A stretch of DNA of 64,000 nucleotides, taken from Niabella sp. (GTDB taxonomy: Bacteria; Bacteroidota; Bacteroidia; Chitinophagales; Chitinophagaceae). The stretch covers positions 1-64,000 of the forward strand of contig JAPUDO010000102.1 in NCBI GenBank assembly GCA_027493055.1. Direction: 5' to 3'. A program made the position numbers and the translations under genes. Below, one piece after another: positions 43,124 through 52,714 of the stretch (position 1 is its first letter; every line of letters starts with the position of its first letter). The notes beneath the pieces are model-generated. The model was not told the DNA's origin, ran no database searches, and worked only from the letters and a program-made list of their open reading frames with translations.

Positions 43124-44359
43124 TTACCGGTTTTTTGCTAACCGAAGCAGGCTGTATGCCTTATCATTCAACTCAAAATACCCTCCCAGCAATAACGTAT
43201 TATTATTGAGGCTAACTGCGCTATACACAGCAGCATTCTCCTTACTAAAGGTGAGATGAAAGCTGGTGTCTCTTACACCGGCTGCATTCAGAAGAATGGC
43301 GCAGTCAGCAGAAGGCCGCATAGAACCGCTTACTCCACCTATAAAAATATTCCCATTAGGCAATTGCAATAAAGATCTTATACTCCCACCATTCGAATAC
43401 TCATTAAAAGAGGTATTTACACTACCATCCGCATTAAGCATTTCAACACTATATAAAGAGCCTGTAAAATAGGGATAATAGGGGCTAATCCCTACCAATA
43501 TTTTCCCGTCTCGTAATTGGATCATGTCGCCCATGCTTAAAAGATGGTCTGCCAATTCACTTTTATAAAAGAAAGAATTGTCTTGTTCCCCATCTGCATT
43601 TATTTTTATTACTGCGTACCTGCCGCCATCTTTAGTTCTGAGAAGGCCGTTAGAGCCAGCAAGCAGCATACTTCCGTCAGCCAAAGGAAGAAGTTTCCCC
43701 GGGCCATATACCTCACCTGCTGCAAACGGCGAAGAGAATGTATAATCCAACGATTGATCTGCATTCAGTCGTGCTACAGCAAGTCCGAATGAATTTGGTG
43801 TTGTATAAGAAAACCTTCCTGCAATTATCATTTTACCCCCGGCAAGTAAATGAACGGAACTAATAGGCATACCACTGATGCTTACAGGTGAGCCTATTTT
43901 ATCAATTTTCGGATTATTGAATGTATTGTCTAAAGATCCGTCTGTATTCAGGCGAATAATCCATTTTCTGCCGTCAGCAAGTCCAAAGGGACCAAAAACG
44001 ATTATTTTCCCATCGTCCTGTAATACGAAAGATCCATCAATCCCTGTCACTTCGGAAACAATTTCATTAGAAGCTCTGAACGAATTATCAACCGTAACAC
44101 CGTCTTTTTCCAGGCGTACAAACAACTTATAACCGAGAGCAAGTATTTTCCCATCTTTTTGCACACGAAGCGTATGCGGAATACGAAGAGTACCACCTTG
44201 CTCCAAATAACTATAATTCCCCGCTAAATCGGGTACATACGCTTGTTTTGTGGTTCCTCCATTGTTATCTTTTCCTCCCCCATCCTTTTTACAGCTGCAA
44301 AAAACCGTAAAGGTTACAGCCACTATCATAAAGACAGATCTGTTAATATCGAATTTCAT
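43124..44359 (-). CDS. Delta-60 repeat lipoprotein
   Basis: A 411-residue lipoprotein; the ATG at 44359 opens FDINRSVFMIVAVTFTVFCS with the lipidated Cys in FCSCKKDGG. The mature chain is a series of delta-60 (DUF5122) repeats of about 55-60 residues: VLQDDGKIIVFGPFGLADG, IIRLNTDGSLDNTFNNP, HLLAGGKMIIAGRFSY, ARLNADQSLDYTF and so on. These are expected to fold as a propeller. Such proteins are exposed or periplasmic, and their ligand is unknown. It is followed by a spacer before the porin gene. Confidence 0.88.
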   Translation of the reverse strand: MKFDINRSVFMIVAVTFTVFCSCKKDGGGKDNNGGTTKQAYVPDLAGNYSYLEQGGTLRIPHTLRVQKDGKILALGYKLFVRLEKDGVTVDNSFRASNEIVSEVTGIDGSFVLQDDGKIIVFGPFGLADGRKWIIRLNTDGSLDNTFNNPKIDKIGSPVSISGMPISSVHLLAGGKMIIAGRFSYTTPNSFGLAVARLNADQSLDYTFSSPFAAGEVYGPGKLLPLADGSMLLAGSNGLLRTKDGGRYAVIKINADGEQDNSFFYKSELADHLLSMGDMIQLRDGKILVGISPYYPYFTGSLYSVEMLNADGSVNTSFNEYSNGGSIRSLLQLPNGNIFIGGVSGSMRPSADCAILLNAAGVRDTSFHLTFSKENAAVYSAVSLNNNTLLLGGYFELNDKAYSLLRLAKNR

Positions 44360-44466
44360 CCGTATATTTTTTTTTAATTTGGTCGGATGGAACGCCATAT
44401 ATACATCCTCCCTGTTTGTAAAATTTTACATGGGCGTTTCATATACTTGTTTTTGTGCATTTTCAG

Positions 44467-45324
44467 CTACTTTATACCAAACGTATAAACATCAAAGCTG
44501 GTGGCGGTGGCTTCTGGTTTGGTAGTGAAGAAATATTCTCCTTTTGTCAATGCCTTGTCCGGTGCAATTTTGTAAATACCATTGTCCAGTTTACTTATGT
44601 TGAGAGCAACCTGGTTTCTTTCCCCGGTTTTTACGCCTTCAAAGGTTCCTACGGATCCGCTTTCTACTTCCCGTTTTCCTTTAACAGACTTTAATGTGTA
44701 TAAAGCCACTTCCGGCAAAGACGTGCCGCCTGTATTGATCAGGAAGTATTGAATATCATCAGCAGAAAGGCTAACGCCTGAACTGGCACCTTCCACCTGC
44801 AATAAAATAACGGCTTTGAATCCATAGTTTTTAGTACGCTTACCAGCCATCGCTTTTTCCAGCGGCTTTACAGCTTGCGCTCCTTTTTCAAGCACATACA
44901 CATGGTTCATTAATTCAGGTGAGAGCGAGGTTACTGCACCTGTACTACTTGATTTTACCGTTGCTTTTGCCCCTGCTGCTGCAGTAGCTGTGCTGTTACC
45001 AGGCTCATTTTTATTCATCATTGCCTTTATAACATCGGCAGAGATTCCTTTGGATTTTAAGTCAATCAGTGCATCGGTAGAAAGATCAAACACACATTTT
45101 GACTGTGCAATTTTTGCCAGGATAATTTCATCGCCCAGACCGGCCTTATGCAGGTCAATTACATTTTTATTAGTAAACGCATCACTTTTGAGGGAAGCGG
45201 CGGATTTTGCCGCCGGTTTGGCGGCTGTTTTGGTTTGGCTTTGAACGGATGTATGTAAACATACCATTATTACAAGGCAAAGGAAGCGCAGGCCCGCTGC
45301 CGGATTGATTTTGATTTGTTTCAT
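44467..45324 (-). CDS. Exported protein of unknown function
   Basis: A 285-residue protein with a signal peptide ending VQSQ and an Ala/Lys-rich linker. A conserved short domain follows (NKNVIDLHKAGLGDEIILAK, then FDLSTDALIDLKSKGIS and ADVIKAMMNK, residues about 52-105). It is a small helical module often seen at the N-terminus of Bacteroidetes secreted proteins. The C-terminal half (from about 130) is beta-rich. The biological role is unknown. It stands between the LuxR-type regulator and the delta-60 gene on the same strand. Confidence 0.7.
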   Translation of the reverse strand: MKQIKINPAAGLRFLCLVIMVCLHTSVQSQTKTAAKPAAKSAASLKSDAFTNKNVIDLHKAGLGDEIILAKIAQSKCVFDLSTDALIDLKSKGISADVIKAMMNKNEPGNSTATAAAGAKATVKSSSTGAVTSLSPELMNHVYVLEKGAQAVKPLEKAMAGKRTKNYGFKAVILLQVEGASSGVSLSADDIQYFLINTGGTSLPEVALYTLKSVKGKREVESGSVGTFEGVKTGERNQVALNISKLDNGIYKIAPDKALTKGEYFFTTKPEATATSFDVYTFGIK

Positions 45325-45479
45325 AATTTTATATTATTTTGAACTGTTTGTACTTTTTAAGTTCGTCATTCCTCTTTTTGTTATTCAGCAATGGCTGCGC
45401 AGTTGTTAAGCCAGCGAATATAGCACCCATTTATTTTGAAGACTGTACCTATGGTAGGTACGTATATCGTTATTTATTT

Positions 45480-46301
45480 TCATATCAGCCCCCCGTTTTT
45501 AAAATACAGCGCTGCATTTTTTGCCGTATTAAAACTTTGCCCGGAAAAAGTCTCTGTCTTTTTCAGGATCCGTTTATTAAATGTGCTCACTGTTGATTTT
45601 TTTATTTTAAATGCCTGTCCTATTATTTCACTGGTACAGTCTTTTTGCTGCGCATATCTTTTGAGTATTCTTAATTCTTGTGTAGAAAAATCCGTGTGCG
45701 CTGCAAATTTCTTTCGTGCAAGTGCATGTAATTTTTCGTTTAGCTGCGCACTGCGGCTGTTAGTGGGATAAATACGGGTATGATAGGTTTCTCCGCTGAA
45801 TTCTTTTATAATAGTAAACCGGCAGAGATAGGCTGTCATTTTGCCCTCTGCCGTTAGCTGGAAGGGCCAGCATTCCCGTTTGCAGTAAATGTATTTGCCG
45901 GTTTTGTGTTTCAGCGCAATAAGAGTGGCGCATACAGGCTGCATAAACTGCAAGCTGATTTCATTATGCGTCAATAGCTCCAGCAAAGAAGCGCTATAAT
46001 AACACTGCAGGGAGGCATGTGCCGGATGAATGATCTTATGATAATCCCTGAGTGAAAAGCCGGTATTCCTGTATCCCAGCCAGCGGGCAACACCATTGCA
46101 ATGCACTATGCTGTTTTGTGCCAGGTCCACAGAGAAATAAATAGACTCCTGGTGAATTTCCTCATCTATACGTTGCAGAACAGTTTCCTGCTCCCAGGTA
46201 GAAACTACCTGTGAACCGGCGCTATCACCCAGGTATAAGGCTACCCGGTCTGCATCGTTTATGCCGATAGCTTCAGGCTGATATTGTGGGAACTGTAGCA
46301 T
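45480..46301 (-). CDS. PAS-like/LuxR-type transcriptional regulator
   Basis: A 273-residue protein. The N-terminal two thirds resemble a PAS sensor (IVHCNGVARWLGYRNTGFSL, with FMQPVCATLIALKHKTGKYI). The C-terminal FSTQELRILKRYAQ followed by SEIIGQAFKIKKSTVSTFNK is a LuxR/GerE-like helix-turn-helix. The arrangement is common in Bacteroidetes regulators without a receiver domain. Its stop lies 155 bases from the next gene. It follows the CHAT gene by 65 bases on the same strand and may sense the same signal, but this is conjecture. Confidence 0.7.
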   Translation of the reverse strand: MLQFPQYQPEAIGINDADRVALYLGDSAGSQVVSTWEQETVLQRIDEEIHQESIYFSVDLAQNSIVHCNGVARWLGYRNTGFSLRDYHKIIHPAHASLQCYYSASLLELLTHNEISLQFMQPVCATLIALKHKTGKYIYCKRECWPFQLTAEGKMTAYLCRFTIIKEFSGETYHTRIYPTNSRSAQLNEKLHALARKKFAAHTDFSTQELRILKRYAQQKDCTSEIIGQAFKIKKSTVSTFNKRILKKTETFSGQSFNTAKNAALYFKNGGLI

Positions 46302-46366
46302 TATAACAGATATTGCTATCCATTAATAGCAGCTCCCGGCCTCTTATCATCACCCTACCAAAAAAA

Positions 46367-49168
46367 TTATTGTACCAATGTGAACCCAGCCCAGTAGTAG
46401 GGGGCATATTTTTTACGCATAGCCTGTTGTGTAGCAAGAAAAGATTCCCGGATCGTTTTTCCTCCCAGCCAGTTTGCATAAAAAGCTCCCATAAATTCGG
46501 CGGTTTCTTTATCCGGCACCTGCCACAGGCTGGCCATTACATAATTTACCCCTGCCAGCTTAAATGCCCTTTGCAGGCCAAACACGCCTTCGCTGCCTTC
46601 TATTTTTCCCAGGCCGGTTTCGCAGGCCGATAAAACAGCCAGCTGTGTATTGGGCAGCTGCACTGAACTTATTTCAAGCCCCGTAAGAATGCCATCGTCT
46701 TCATTTATCTCCGCTTTTCCCTTCCAGCCTATATTGCCACCTGCCATTACCAGCCCGCAGCGGAGCAGGGGATTGTCTGAAGCTTTAAAAGAAGCATCGG
46801 CTATGTTTTCTTGTTCGGAAATATCAGGAAGCGCAAAGCCATGTGTGGCAAAATGAATTACTTCCGGTGAGTTGCTGCCCCCAAGACTTCTGAAAGCCGC
46901 TTCGGTTGCATTGTCGGCAGTAAATATAACGGACCCTTTTTGCGAAGCGTTGGCTGATGTTTTTATCCTGCTGATCTCTGTTAGGGTATAGGGCAAATAG
47001 CTAAAAGAATCCAGGCCCGTGCCCCGATTTTTATAGTTTACCTGGCTATAACTATAGGGATTAGGCGATGCAGCAATGCCTTCATTAGTGGCCTGATGAT
47101 TATAATTGATGCCGCCAAACAGGGCTATCGAAACAGGGGCAGAAAGCGGGTTCTCCTGCAAAACTACCTGCCGGGTAGAAGTAAGCTGCACAAGATCATA
47201 TTTATCGCAAAGCAGTACTTCTTTTTTGTAAGGGATTGCCGAAAAAGCCACTTGATGTAACAATCCATCAGGCGAAAAATATACGGTTTGGGTCTGTGCA
47301 AGATAAGGTTCCAGTGGTTGCCATACCAGTTTATATAAGGCATTTGCCGTGTTTTGATTGTATGCCGCAGTCTTTGCGCCCCTGTTCTTTACAGCCGCTT
47401 TATAGGGAAATTTTTTCATGGCGTCAATCAACTGCTTTTCTTCACAAAGGGTTATAAACTGTGGTACCGTATCCTGCGCGCGAAGTAGCAGGGCAGCATA
47501 ATAAACGCTGTCGGGCTGTATAGTATTATACCGATCAAACCTATATTTAAACCGCACAAATTCTATACTTGTCTCATTGCTCCGCAGGCGCTTTTGCACA
47601 TCCTGCCATTTAACAGCAAGTTTCTCTTTTATTTTCCGGTAGTCTGCTGACCGGCGCAATATGTCTTTTTCCTCCTGGTTTAGCGAAGCAGCAATGGAAT
47701 CCGTATTGGCGCGCCGCTGGGCTATTGGCGTTAGCAGCAGGTTTGTATAAAAAGATTTATGCTGCAGGTAGTCTTTCCAAAGCCGGGTAAGCTCAGTATC
47801 TTTTGACTGCGACATGCTCTGAGAAAGCGATCTTGCATTTTGAAGACTGATGCTTTTAGCCAGCAGCCTGCTATTATAGGCACTGCCTGCAATCTCAGGG
47901 CTTGCATGTTGCATTAAAAACAGGTAAGGCCTGGCTGAATATACTTCTATTCCTTTCAGGTAAACAAGCAATTCCGCTTCAGATAAAAAATCCAGCTTTT
48001 CTAATAGCAGCTTGTTTTCGATGTCTATGGCCTCTTTTAAATAGATAGCCTTTTTGGCAAAATTATCAGCATACAACATCCTGGCCATATTATACAATAG
48101 CTTCAAACGGGTAGCATTTCGCTCTACCCCTAATTTATTGTAAATAGCCAGGGCTTTTTCAAACAACGGCTCAGCCATTTCAACCCGGTTGGATAAAGCA
48201 TACATGCGGGCTAAACTATTGAGGCAAAAAGGATATTGAAGCGTTTCCTCTCCGCCATTTTTATAAGCAATCTCTACATTTTCTTTCAGGTATTTTTCAG
48301 CTGTTTCAAATCTCCCCATTTCGGTATTAATGACGCCTACATTATTTAAAACCATTATATAGGCTGCACTGTTTTCTCCGTTGGCCTGCCTTTTTATTTC
48401 CAGTGATATCCTGAACATAGAATCGGCTTTTTCCAGGTTATGATTGCGCTGGTATAAAAGTGCAAGATTATTTAAGGCGCTGGCATAGGCGGAATGCTGC
48501 TCTCCGTACATTTCTTTCAGCATGCCTAATACCTGTACCTGCATCGTTTCCTGCCTCCTGTAATCACCCATTTTTTCGTATAAAGCGCCTAACTCATGGA
48601 GCGCCAGCACATACTCTGTCTTTTTTTCAAGAGGTTCTTTGGGCGCCACATTGCCTGCCGTGAGGTATAATTCCTCTGCCCTATTCAAATTACCTATTGA
48701 GCTGTAAAAAACCGCCAATTGAATTAATGCGAAGGCATAATCGTTTTTGTACGGAACATCTATTTCTTTCAGGATAGATATCGCTTTCTGGTACAGCCGT
48801 TCCGCTTCCGGTAAGTTGCGTGATTGTGTGTACAGGGTAGCAATATCTACAAGATACCTTCCATATTTTTGACTTCGTTCTCCATATTGCTTCCTTGCAC
48901 CATCGCAAGCCTTTACATAATAAACCATGGCGCTGTCGTTCCTGGCTAATGCTCCATAAACAATGGCCAATGTATATGAAGCATCAATATATGCGGTATC
49001 ATCATTGTTAAGATCTTTTACTGCGTCAAAACTTTGTTGTGCAAAGGGCAATGCTTTGGTATACTGGCTTTTATCATAGTAATATTTTGCAGAATCCCTG
49101 TTGTTCTGTCCCTGAGCCAATATTTGCAGGCATAAGCATACTCCGGTTAGTATTATAAAGCGTTTCAT
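46367..49168 (-). CDS. TPR-CHAT protein (caspase-like peptidase)
   Basis: A 933-residue exported protein: signal peptide (MKRFIILTGVCLCLQILAQG), then about ten tetratricopeptide repeats (residues 30-400), a helical linker, and a C-terminal CHAT domain. The caspase-like dyad is present: His776 in VIHFATHGFALPD and Cys849 in AVLSACETGLGKIEGSEG. CHAT proteases act in programmed responses and, in some bacteria, in CRISPR-linked or gasdermin-like defence; in Bacteroidetes many are exported and unstudied. It is the last gene of a sigma factor / TPR membrane protein / CHAT operon. Confidence 0.9.
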   Translation of the reverse strand: MKRFIILTGVCLCLQILAQGQNNRDSAKYYYDKSQYTKALPFAQQSFDAVKDLNNDDTAYIDASYTLAIVYGALARNDSAMVYYVKACDGARKQYGERSQKYGRYLVDIATLYTQSRNLPEAERLYQKAISILKEIDVPYKNDYAFALIQLAVFYSSIGNLNRAEELYLTAGNVAPKEPLEKKTEYVLALHELGALYEKMGDYRRQETMQVQVLGMLKEMYGEQHSAYASALNNLALLYQRNHNLEKADSMFRISLEIKRQANGENSAAYIMVLNNVGVINTEMGRFETAEKYLKENVEIAYKNGGEETLQYPFCLNSLARMYALSNRVEMAEPLFEKALAIYNKLGVERNATRLKLLYNMARMLYADNFAKKAIYLKEAIDIENKLLLEKLDFLSEAELLVYLKGIEVYSARPYLFLMQHASPEIAGSAYNSRLLAKSISLQNARSLSQSMSQSKDTELTRLWKDYLQHKSFYTNLLLTPIAQRRANTDSIAASLNQEEKDILRRSADYRKIKEKLAVKWQDVQKRLRSNETSIEFVRFKYRFDRYNTIQPDSVYYAALLLRAQDTVPQFITLCEEKQLIDAMKKFPYKAAVKNRGAKTAAYNQNTANALYKLVWQPLEPYLAQTQTVYFSPDGLLHQVAFSAIPYKKEVLLCDKYDLVQLTSTRQVVLQENPLSAPVSIALFGGINYNHQATNEGIAASPNPYSYSQVNYKNRGTGLDSFSYLPYTLTEISRIKTSANASQKGSVIFTADNATEAAFRSLGGSNSPEVIHFATHGFALPDISEQENIADASFKASDNPLLRCGLVMAGGNIGWKGKAEINEDDGILTGLEISSVQLPNTQLAVLSACETGLGKIEGSEGVFGLQRAFKLAGVNYVMASLWQVPDKETAEFMGAFYANWLGGKTIRESFLATQQAMRKKYAPYYWAGFTLVQ

Positions 49169-49190
49169 AAAAGGTTTTAGTAGTTAAAGA

Positions 49191-50036
49191 TTATTTTCCT
49201 AAAGTATCCAGTATTTTTTCCGCGTTCCTTATTAATATACTATTCCCTTTTTTATTAATAATACTTCTGCAGAGCGCTGCAGCTTTTTCCCTGTTGTTTT
49301 CTTTCAAATAAGCCAGTGCCAGAAACCATGTTGCTTTTACCTGTAATGCCTTATCAGGTTTATTCTTCAACACCCAATCAAAATGAGCGATTGCTTTTTC
49401 CGTATTGCCTGTTTCCAAGTATGAAATGCCTTTGTAATAATGGCCCAGTTGCAAAATGCTTTCCCTGTCATTATCACCGGCGCCCCGAACCTGGGGCAGA
49501 TCGTTTAAATTCAATTTTTGCAGGGTTGCGTAATTACCAGACTCATAATCTATAAGCGCTTCTGCCAGAAAAATTGGATACGCTTCGGGTACCGTGTCTT
49601 TTTTGAAATATTTTTTAAACAATGAAGCCAGGTCAATTATCTTGCTGCTATCTTTTACAGGTGCAGTAATTACTGTTTGCGGCTGATCTCTTTTTTCCAG
49701 GGCAGTATCAATATTCTTTTGGTTGGCAATACCTGGTGCAGGGCCAGGCTTTTTCCAGGGCGCCGTAAAAAGCACCAATGCTATTATAATCGCCGCTGCA
49801 GAGCCGATGGCCAGCCATTTTCGCATTTCTCTTACCTTGCCGGATGCCATGGTACCGGGCAGGCTGGTTAGGTTCTGTAATGCAAAGTCATCTCTTAGCG
49901 ACTGTTCAAAATCAAGCTGATGGCGCATTTCGGGATTAGCAGCCAGTTCTTTTTCAAACGCCTCCATTTCAGCAACCTCCATTTCGGCGTCCAGGAAACG
50001 AATAATTTTTTCGTACTGTTCGGTTGTAATGCCCAT
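49191..50036 (-). CDS. Anti-sigma-like membrane protein with TPR domain
   Basis: A 281-residue protein. The N-terminus (ITTEQYEKIIRFLDAEMEVA and EFEKELAANPEMR-like segment) resembles the cytosolic helical part of Bacteroidetes anti-sigma factors without the zinc site. One membrane helix (WLAIGSAAAIIIALVLFTAP) is at about 74-93, and three TPR-like units fill the periplasmic C-terminus (YYKGISYLETGNTEKAIAHF). It lies between the sigma factor (30 bases) and the CHAT gene (22 bases), which fits a role as the membrane switch of this operon. Confidence 0.78.
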   Translation of the reverse strand: MGITTEQYEKIIRFLDAEMEVAEMEAFEKELAANPEMRHQLDFEQSLRDDFALQNLTSLPGTMASGKVREMRKWLAIGSAAAIIIALVLFTAPWKKPGPAPGIANQKNIDTALEKRDQPQTVITAPVKDSSKIIDLASLFKKYFKKDTVPEAYPIFLAEALIDYESGNYATLQKLNLNDLPQVRGAGDNDRESILQLGHYYKGISYLETGNTEKAIAHFDWVLKNKPDKALQVKATWFLALAYLKENNREKAAALCRSIINKKGNSILIRNAEKILDTLGK

Positions 50037-50066
50037 ACCTGCAATTTAAATGATATACTAATTGTT

Positions 50067-50684
50067 TTATTTTTCCATCTCCTCAACCAGTTCCCGCAAT
50101 CTTTGCATACACCTGTAAATACGGTTGGTAGCCGAGGCTGTTGTAATAGCCAAAAGCCCTGCAATCTCATCATTTGATTTTTCTTCAATATGCCGCCACT
50201 GGATAATCTGCCTGTCAGCAGCAGACATTTTTGCCAGGGCAAGCATAATACGCTCGTGCCGGCTTTCTGCTAGCTCTTTTTCCTTTTCATTCATATCGTA
50301 TGCGGTCCCATTAGAGAAAGCCGGATATAATTTTTTGCTTTTTTCGGCCAGGCGCTTTTCATTAGTCAAATAACCCAGCAGCATATTCCTGCAATAATGA
50401 AACAATACTGTTTTCACACTGGCCCTGCCTTTATAGAGTTTATTATAGCTGGCCGACTCTTTTAATTTCAGCACACCATCAGTAAAAGAGCTGCCGGCGG
50501 CAAATTCAATAATATCAGCGGGATAATGCGCGTATGTGATCTTTGCCCACTTTATAAACAGCAACTGGTAGCAGGAATAAAAGCAGGAAATGATCCGGTC
50601 AGACAGGTTACGCTGGTTGTTTTTAAAAGCTACGGAAATGGTTTCGATGGTTAGCAACTGCTGGCAGTTAGAACTATTATCCAT
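50067..50684 (-). CDS. Sigma-70 family RNA polymerase sigma factor
   Basis: A 205-residue ECF-like sigma factor. Region 2 is divergent (SVKTVLFHYCRNMLLGYLTN), while region 4 is clear: LAKMSAADRQIIQWRHIEEK followed by SNDEIAGLLAITTASATNRI, a helix-turn-helix for the -35 element. It heads the operon with the TPR membrane protein and the TPR-CHAT protein. This gene set recurs across Bacteroidetes, but its signal and output are not known to me. Confidence 0.82.
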   Translation of the reverse strand: MDNSSNCQQLLTIETISVAFKNNQRNLSDRIISCFYSCYQLLFIKWAKITYAHYPADIIEFAAGSSFTDGVLKLKESASYNKLYKGRASVKTVLFHYCRNMLLGYLTNEKRLAEKSKKLYPAFSNGTAYDMNEKEKELAESRHERIMLALAKMSAADRQIIQWRHIEEKSNDEIAGLLAITTASATNRIYRCMQRLRELVEEMEK

Positions 50685-50914
50685 TAATCATTTTGAATTG
50701 GTTATAATTAAATTGCGCCCGGGGCCGTTTCCAAATATACAAAACGGAATTGTCACAGATGCTTTTTCGAAAGAAAAGTAAATGCGCTTCAACACGCTGC
50801 TGCTATCAGGGTGTCTATTGTTCCTGATTTCTATTTTATCTCCTTTTGCACAGGTTAGTGGCTGTTTCAACTAATACGGTAAAACACCAGGCATCTTCTT
50901 TCTTAAAAGCAAAA

Positions 50915-50948
50915 GCCCGGCTTTACATTCGGGGATGTAAAACCGGGC
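50915..50948 (-). terminator. Intrinsic terminator after the DUF4382 gene
   Basis: GCCCGGCTTTACAT pairs with ATGTAAAACCGGGC around TCGGGG, and on the minus strand is followed by a T-rich stretch. It lies 42 bases past the stop at 50990. Confidence 0.65.
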
Positions 50949-50989
50949 GTAGCAGAACGGCACTATTGAAACATGTAAAGATCAGCCGG

Positions 50990-51889
50990 TCAGCGTTTAT
51001 TTAAAGTCATTCTTGGGAGGGTAATTTTATTTATAGTAATATCAAAATTAATGGTAGTGTCTTTGTACGCATTGTTACCCGCATGATAGGTAACACTGTA
51101 ACGGCCCAGCTCCAGTCCTCTTATTTTAAAATAGCCATTGTTGTCAGGCAAAGCAGTAGCTGTATCTGTATCATTATATACATTAACCATTATTGAGGCG
51201 TCCACCGGAAAAGCATATCCTTCCATTTCTAACGAGCGGTCTGCCGGCAGGGTCCTTAAATAAGGAAATAATAAATAGCTTCCTGCGCTTTCAGTTATAG
51301 AACGGCCCAGGTCAAAATCCAGGTACACGGCAATGCTGCCATCGCTGTTTTTTACACGGCTCTCTTTTAAAACATCAATATAAATATGATGATTGGTGGA
51401 GTCATCTGCCAGCTTTAGCGGGTGCTGCTCACCGTTTTTAATAACATGATTATTCTTTCCAAGCGCAATCCGTATTTTCCGTACGGTTCCCGATGTTTCA
51501 ACCGATCCAAGCAGCATATCAAGTCCGTTCCGTAATTTCAGGATATCATAAATGCCGGGCTTAAAATCAAGCGCCATCCATTTTCCAAATTCATCACTAT
51601 CGCCAACAGGTATGCCGCCATGCCAAAGGGTGGTACCCGGTGCGCCCAGGCTATCGTTTTTACTGTTATTGTCAAGCCGGGCAATCCTTTGCTCATCACC
51701 TGAATTGGTTTCATCAATTTTTACTTCCACCGAATGAATATCAATGTTTACCTGATCCAGATCTGCCGGGTTATCAGTGAGATAAACAGACAGCAGGCCG
51801 GGCCTTACGTTTTGGGCTTCATCACTTTTTTTGCAGCTAAATACAACTAACAGCACAACTGTTAAAACGGGAAAAATCAGCTTTTTCAT
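50990..51889 (-). CDS. DUF4382 lipoprotein
   Basis: A 299-residue lipoprotein (signal MKKLIFPVLTVVLLVVFSCK, Cys at 19). The DUF4382 domain covers about residues 30-180: GLLSVYLTDNPADLDQVNID, then IHSVEVKID, and VYLDFDLGRSI. The C-terminal part is a carboxypeptidase-regulatory-like beta-sandwich (NGYFKIRGLELGRYSVTYHA). The family occurs widely as exported, possibly metal- or sugar-binding proteins. It is a single gene with its own terminator between the CHAT operon and the ECF sigma gene. Confidence 0.87.
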   Translation of the reverse strand: MKKLIFPVLTVVLLVVFSCKKSDEAQNVRPGLLSVYLTDNPADLDQVNIDIHSVEVKIDETNSGDEQRIARLDNNSKNDSLGAPGTTLWHGGIPVGDSDEFGKWMALDFKPGIYDILKLRNGLDMLLGSVETSGTVRKIRIALGKNNHVIKNGEQHPLKLADDSTNHHIYIDVLKESRVKNSDGSIAVYLDFDLGRSITESAGSYLLFPYLRTLPADRSLEMEGYAFPVDASIMVNVYNDTDTATALPDNNGYFKIRGLELGRYSVTYHAGNNAYKDTTINFDITINKITLPRMTLNKR

Positions 51890-51969
51890 ACGAATTATTG
51901 ATTTGTGTTCAATAATGAATCGTTCTGCAATGCCAGGTTGTCCCCTTTTTATAGTTTGCAGGAAATCAA

Positions 51970-52539
51970 TCAGGTGATCATTATAAGCATTTTGGTCAGG
52001 GAAGATCTTAGCTTCTCCCTGATCTTTGCCATTGCCAGGGAATATTTATTGCGGACGGTTTTTTCGCTGACAGCTAAAAGCCTTGCAGTTTCTGATACAG
52101 AGAGCCCTTCACGCCTGAGTTTTGCAATGTTTTTTATGCCCCTGGGCAGCTCATCTATTACTTTTTGAATCAGGTCATTTGTATCCTTCAGGCTGATATC
52201 TTCCAGTATATGTGAGTAGCCCATTTGCGCTGTCAGGTTCTTTTTTTCATTATCCAAAGAAATAATTTCATGATGCACGGCCCTGTAATAATCCAGTATC
52301 CTGAAATTTAAAAATTTGCAGAAAAATCCTTTGGCAGCCTGCGCTTCATTGGTCAGAACAAAAGAGGGGTCTTTCCATATCCTGATCCAGAATTCCTGCA
52401 GCAGATCCTGCGTTACATCATGATCTTTTACTTTAGCAAATACATAGGCATACAGGGTTTCCCAATACCTGTTGTACAAAGTATTATATGCCGCTTTATT
52501 TCCAAACCCTATTAATGATATAAGTTCTTTATCGGTCAT
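51970..52539 (-). CDS. ECF sigma factor (FecI-like)
   Basis: A 189-residue RNA polymerase sigma factor of the Bacteroidetes ECF class. Region 2: NTLYNRYWETLYAYVFAKVK with HDVTQDLLQEFWIRIWKDPS. Region 4: IAKLRREGLSVSETARLLAV with SEKTVRNKYSLAMAKIREKL. It is the cognate regulator of the divergently transcribed FecR/TonB-receptor genes by position (176 bases between start codons). Sigma and anti-sigma genes are usually in the same orientation, so the divergent arrangement is a small peculiarity. Confidence 0.88.
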   Translation of the reverse strand: MTDKELISLIGFGNKAAYNTLYNRYWETLYAYVFAKVKDHDVTQDLLQEFWIRIWKDPSFVLTNEAQAAKGFFCKFLNFRILDYYRAVHHEIISLDNEKKNLTAQMGYSHILEDISLKDTNDLIQKVIDELPRGIKNIAKLRREGLSVSETARLLAVSEKTVRNKYSLAMAKIREKLRSSLTKMLIMIT

Positions 52540-52714
52540 CAGGAACGGTTTGCTGCAAAAACACGATAATAACGTGCTTCAAAAAAACAGCCCCAGGTGT
52601 AAAGTTGCAATATCTGTGGTCAATTATCAAGCAGGTTTAAGTATTTTTCTTTTTCTAAAAAAACAGGGGACATGTAGCTGATTCCATACGATTATTATGT
52701 ACATATTTGAAGGT

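Noticed and set aside
42925..43209. Plus-strand ORF of 94 codons
   Set aside because: Its second half is antisense to the delta-60 lipoprotein gene and it has no family resemblance.
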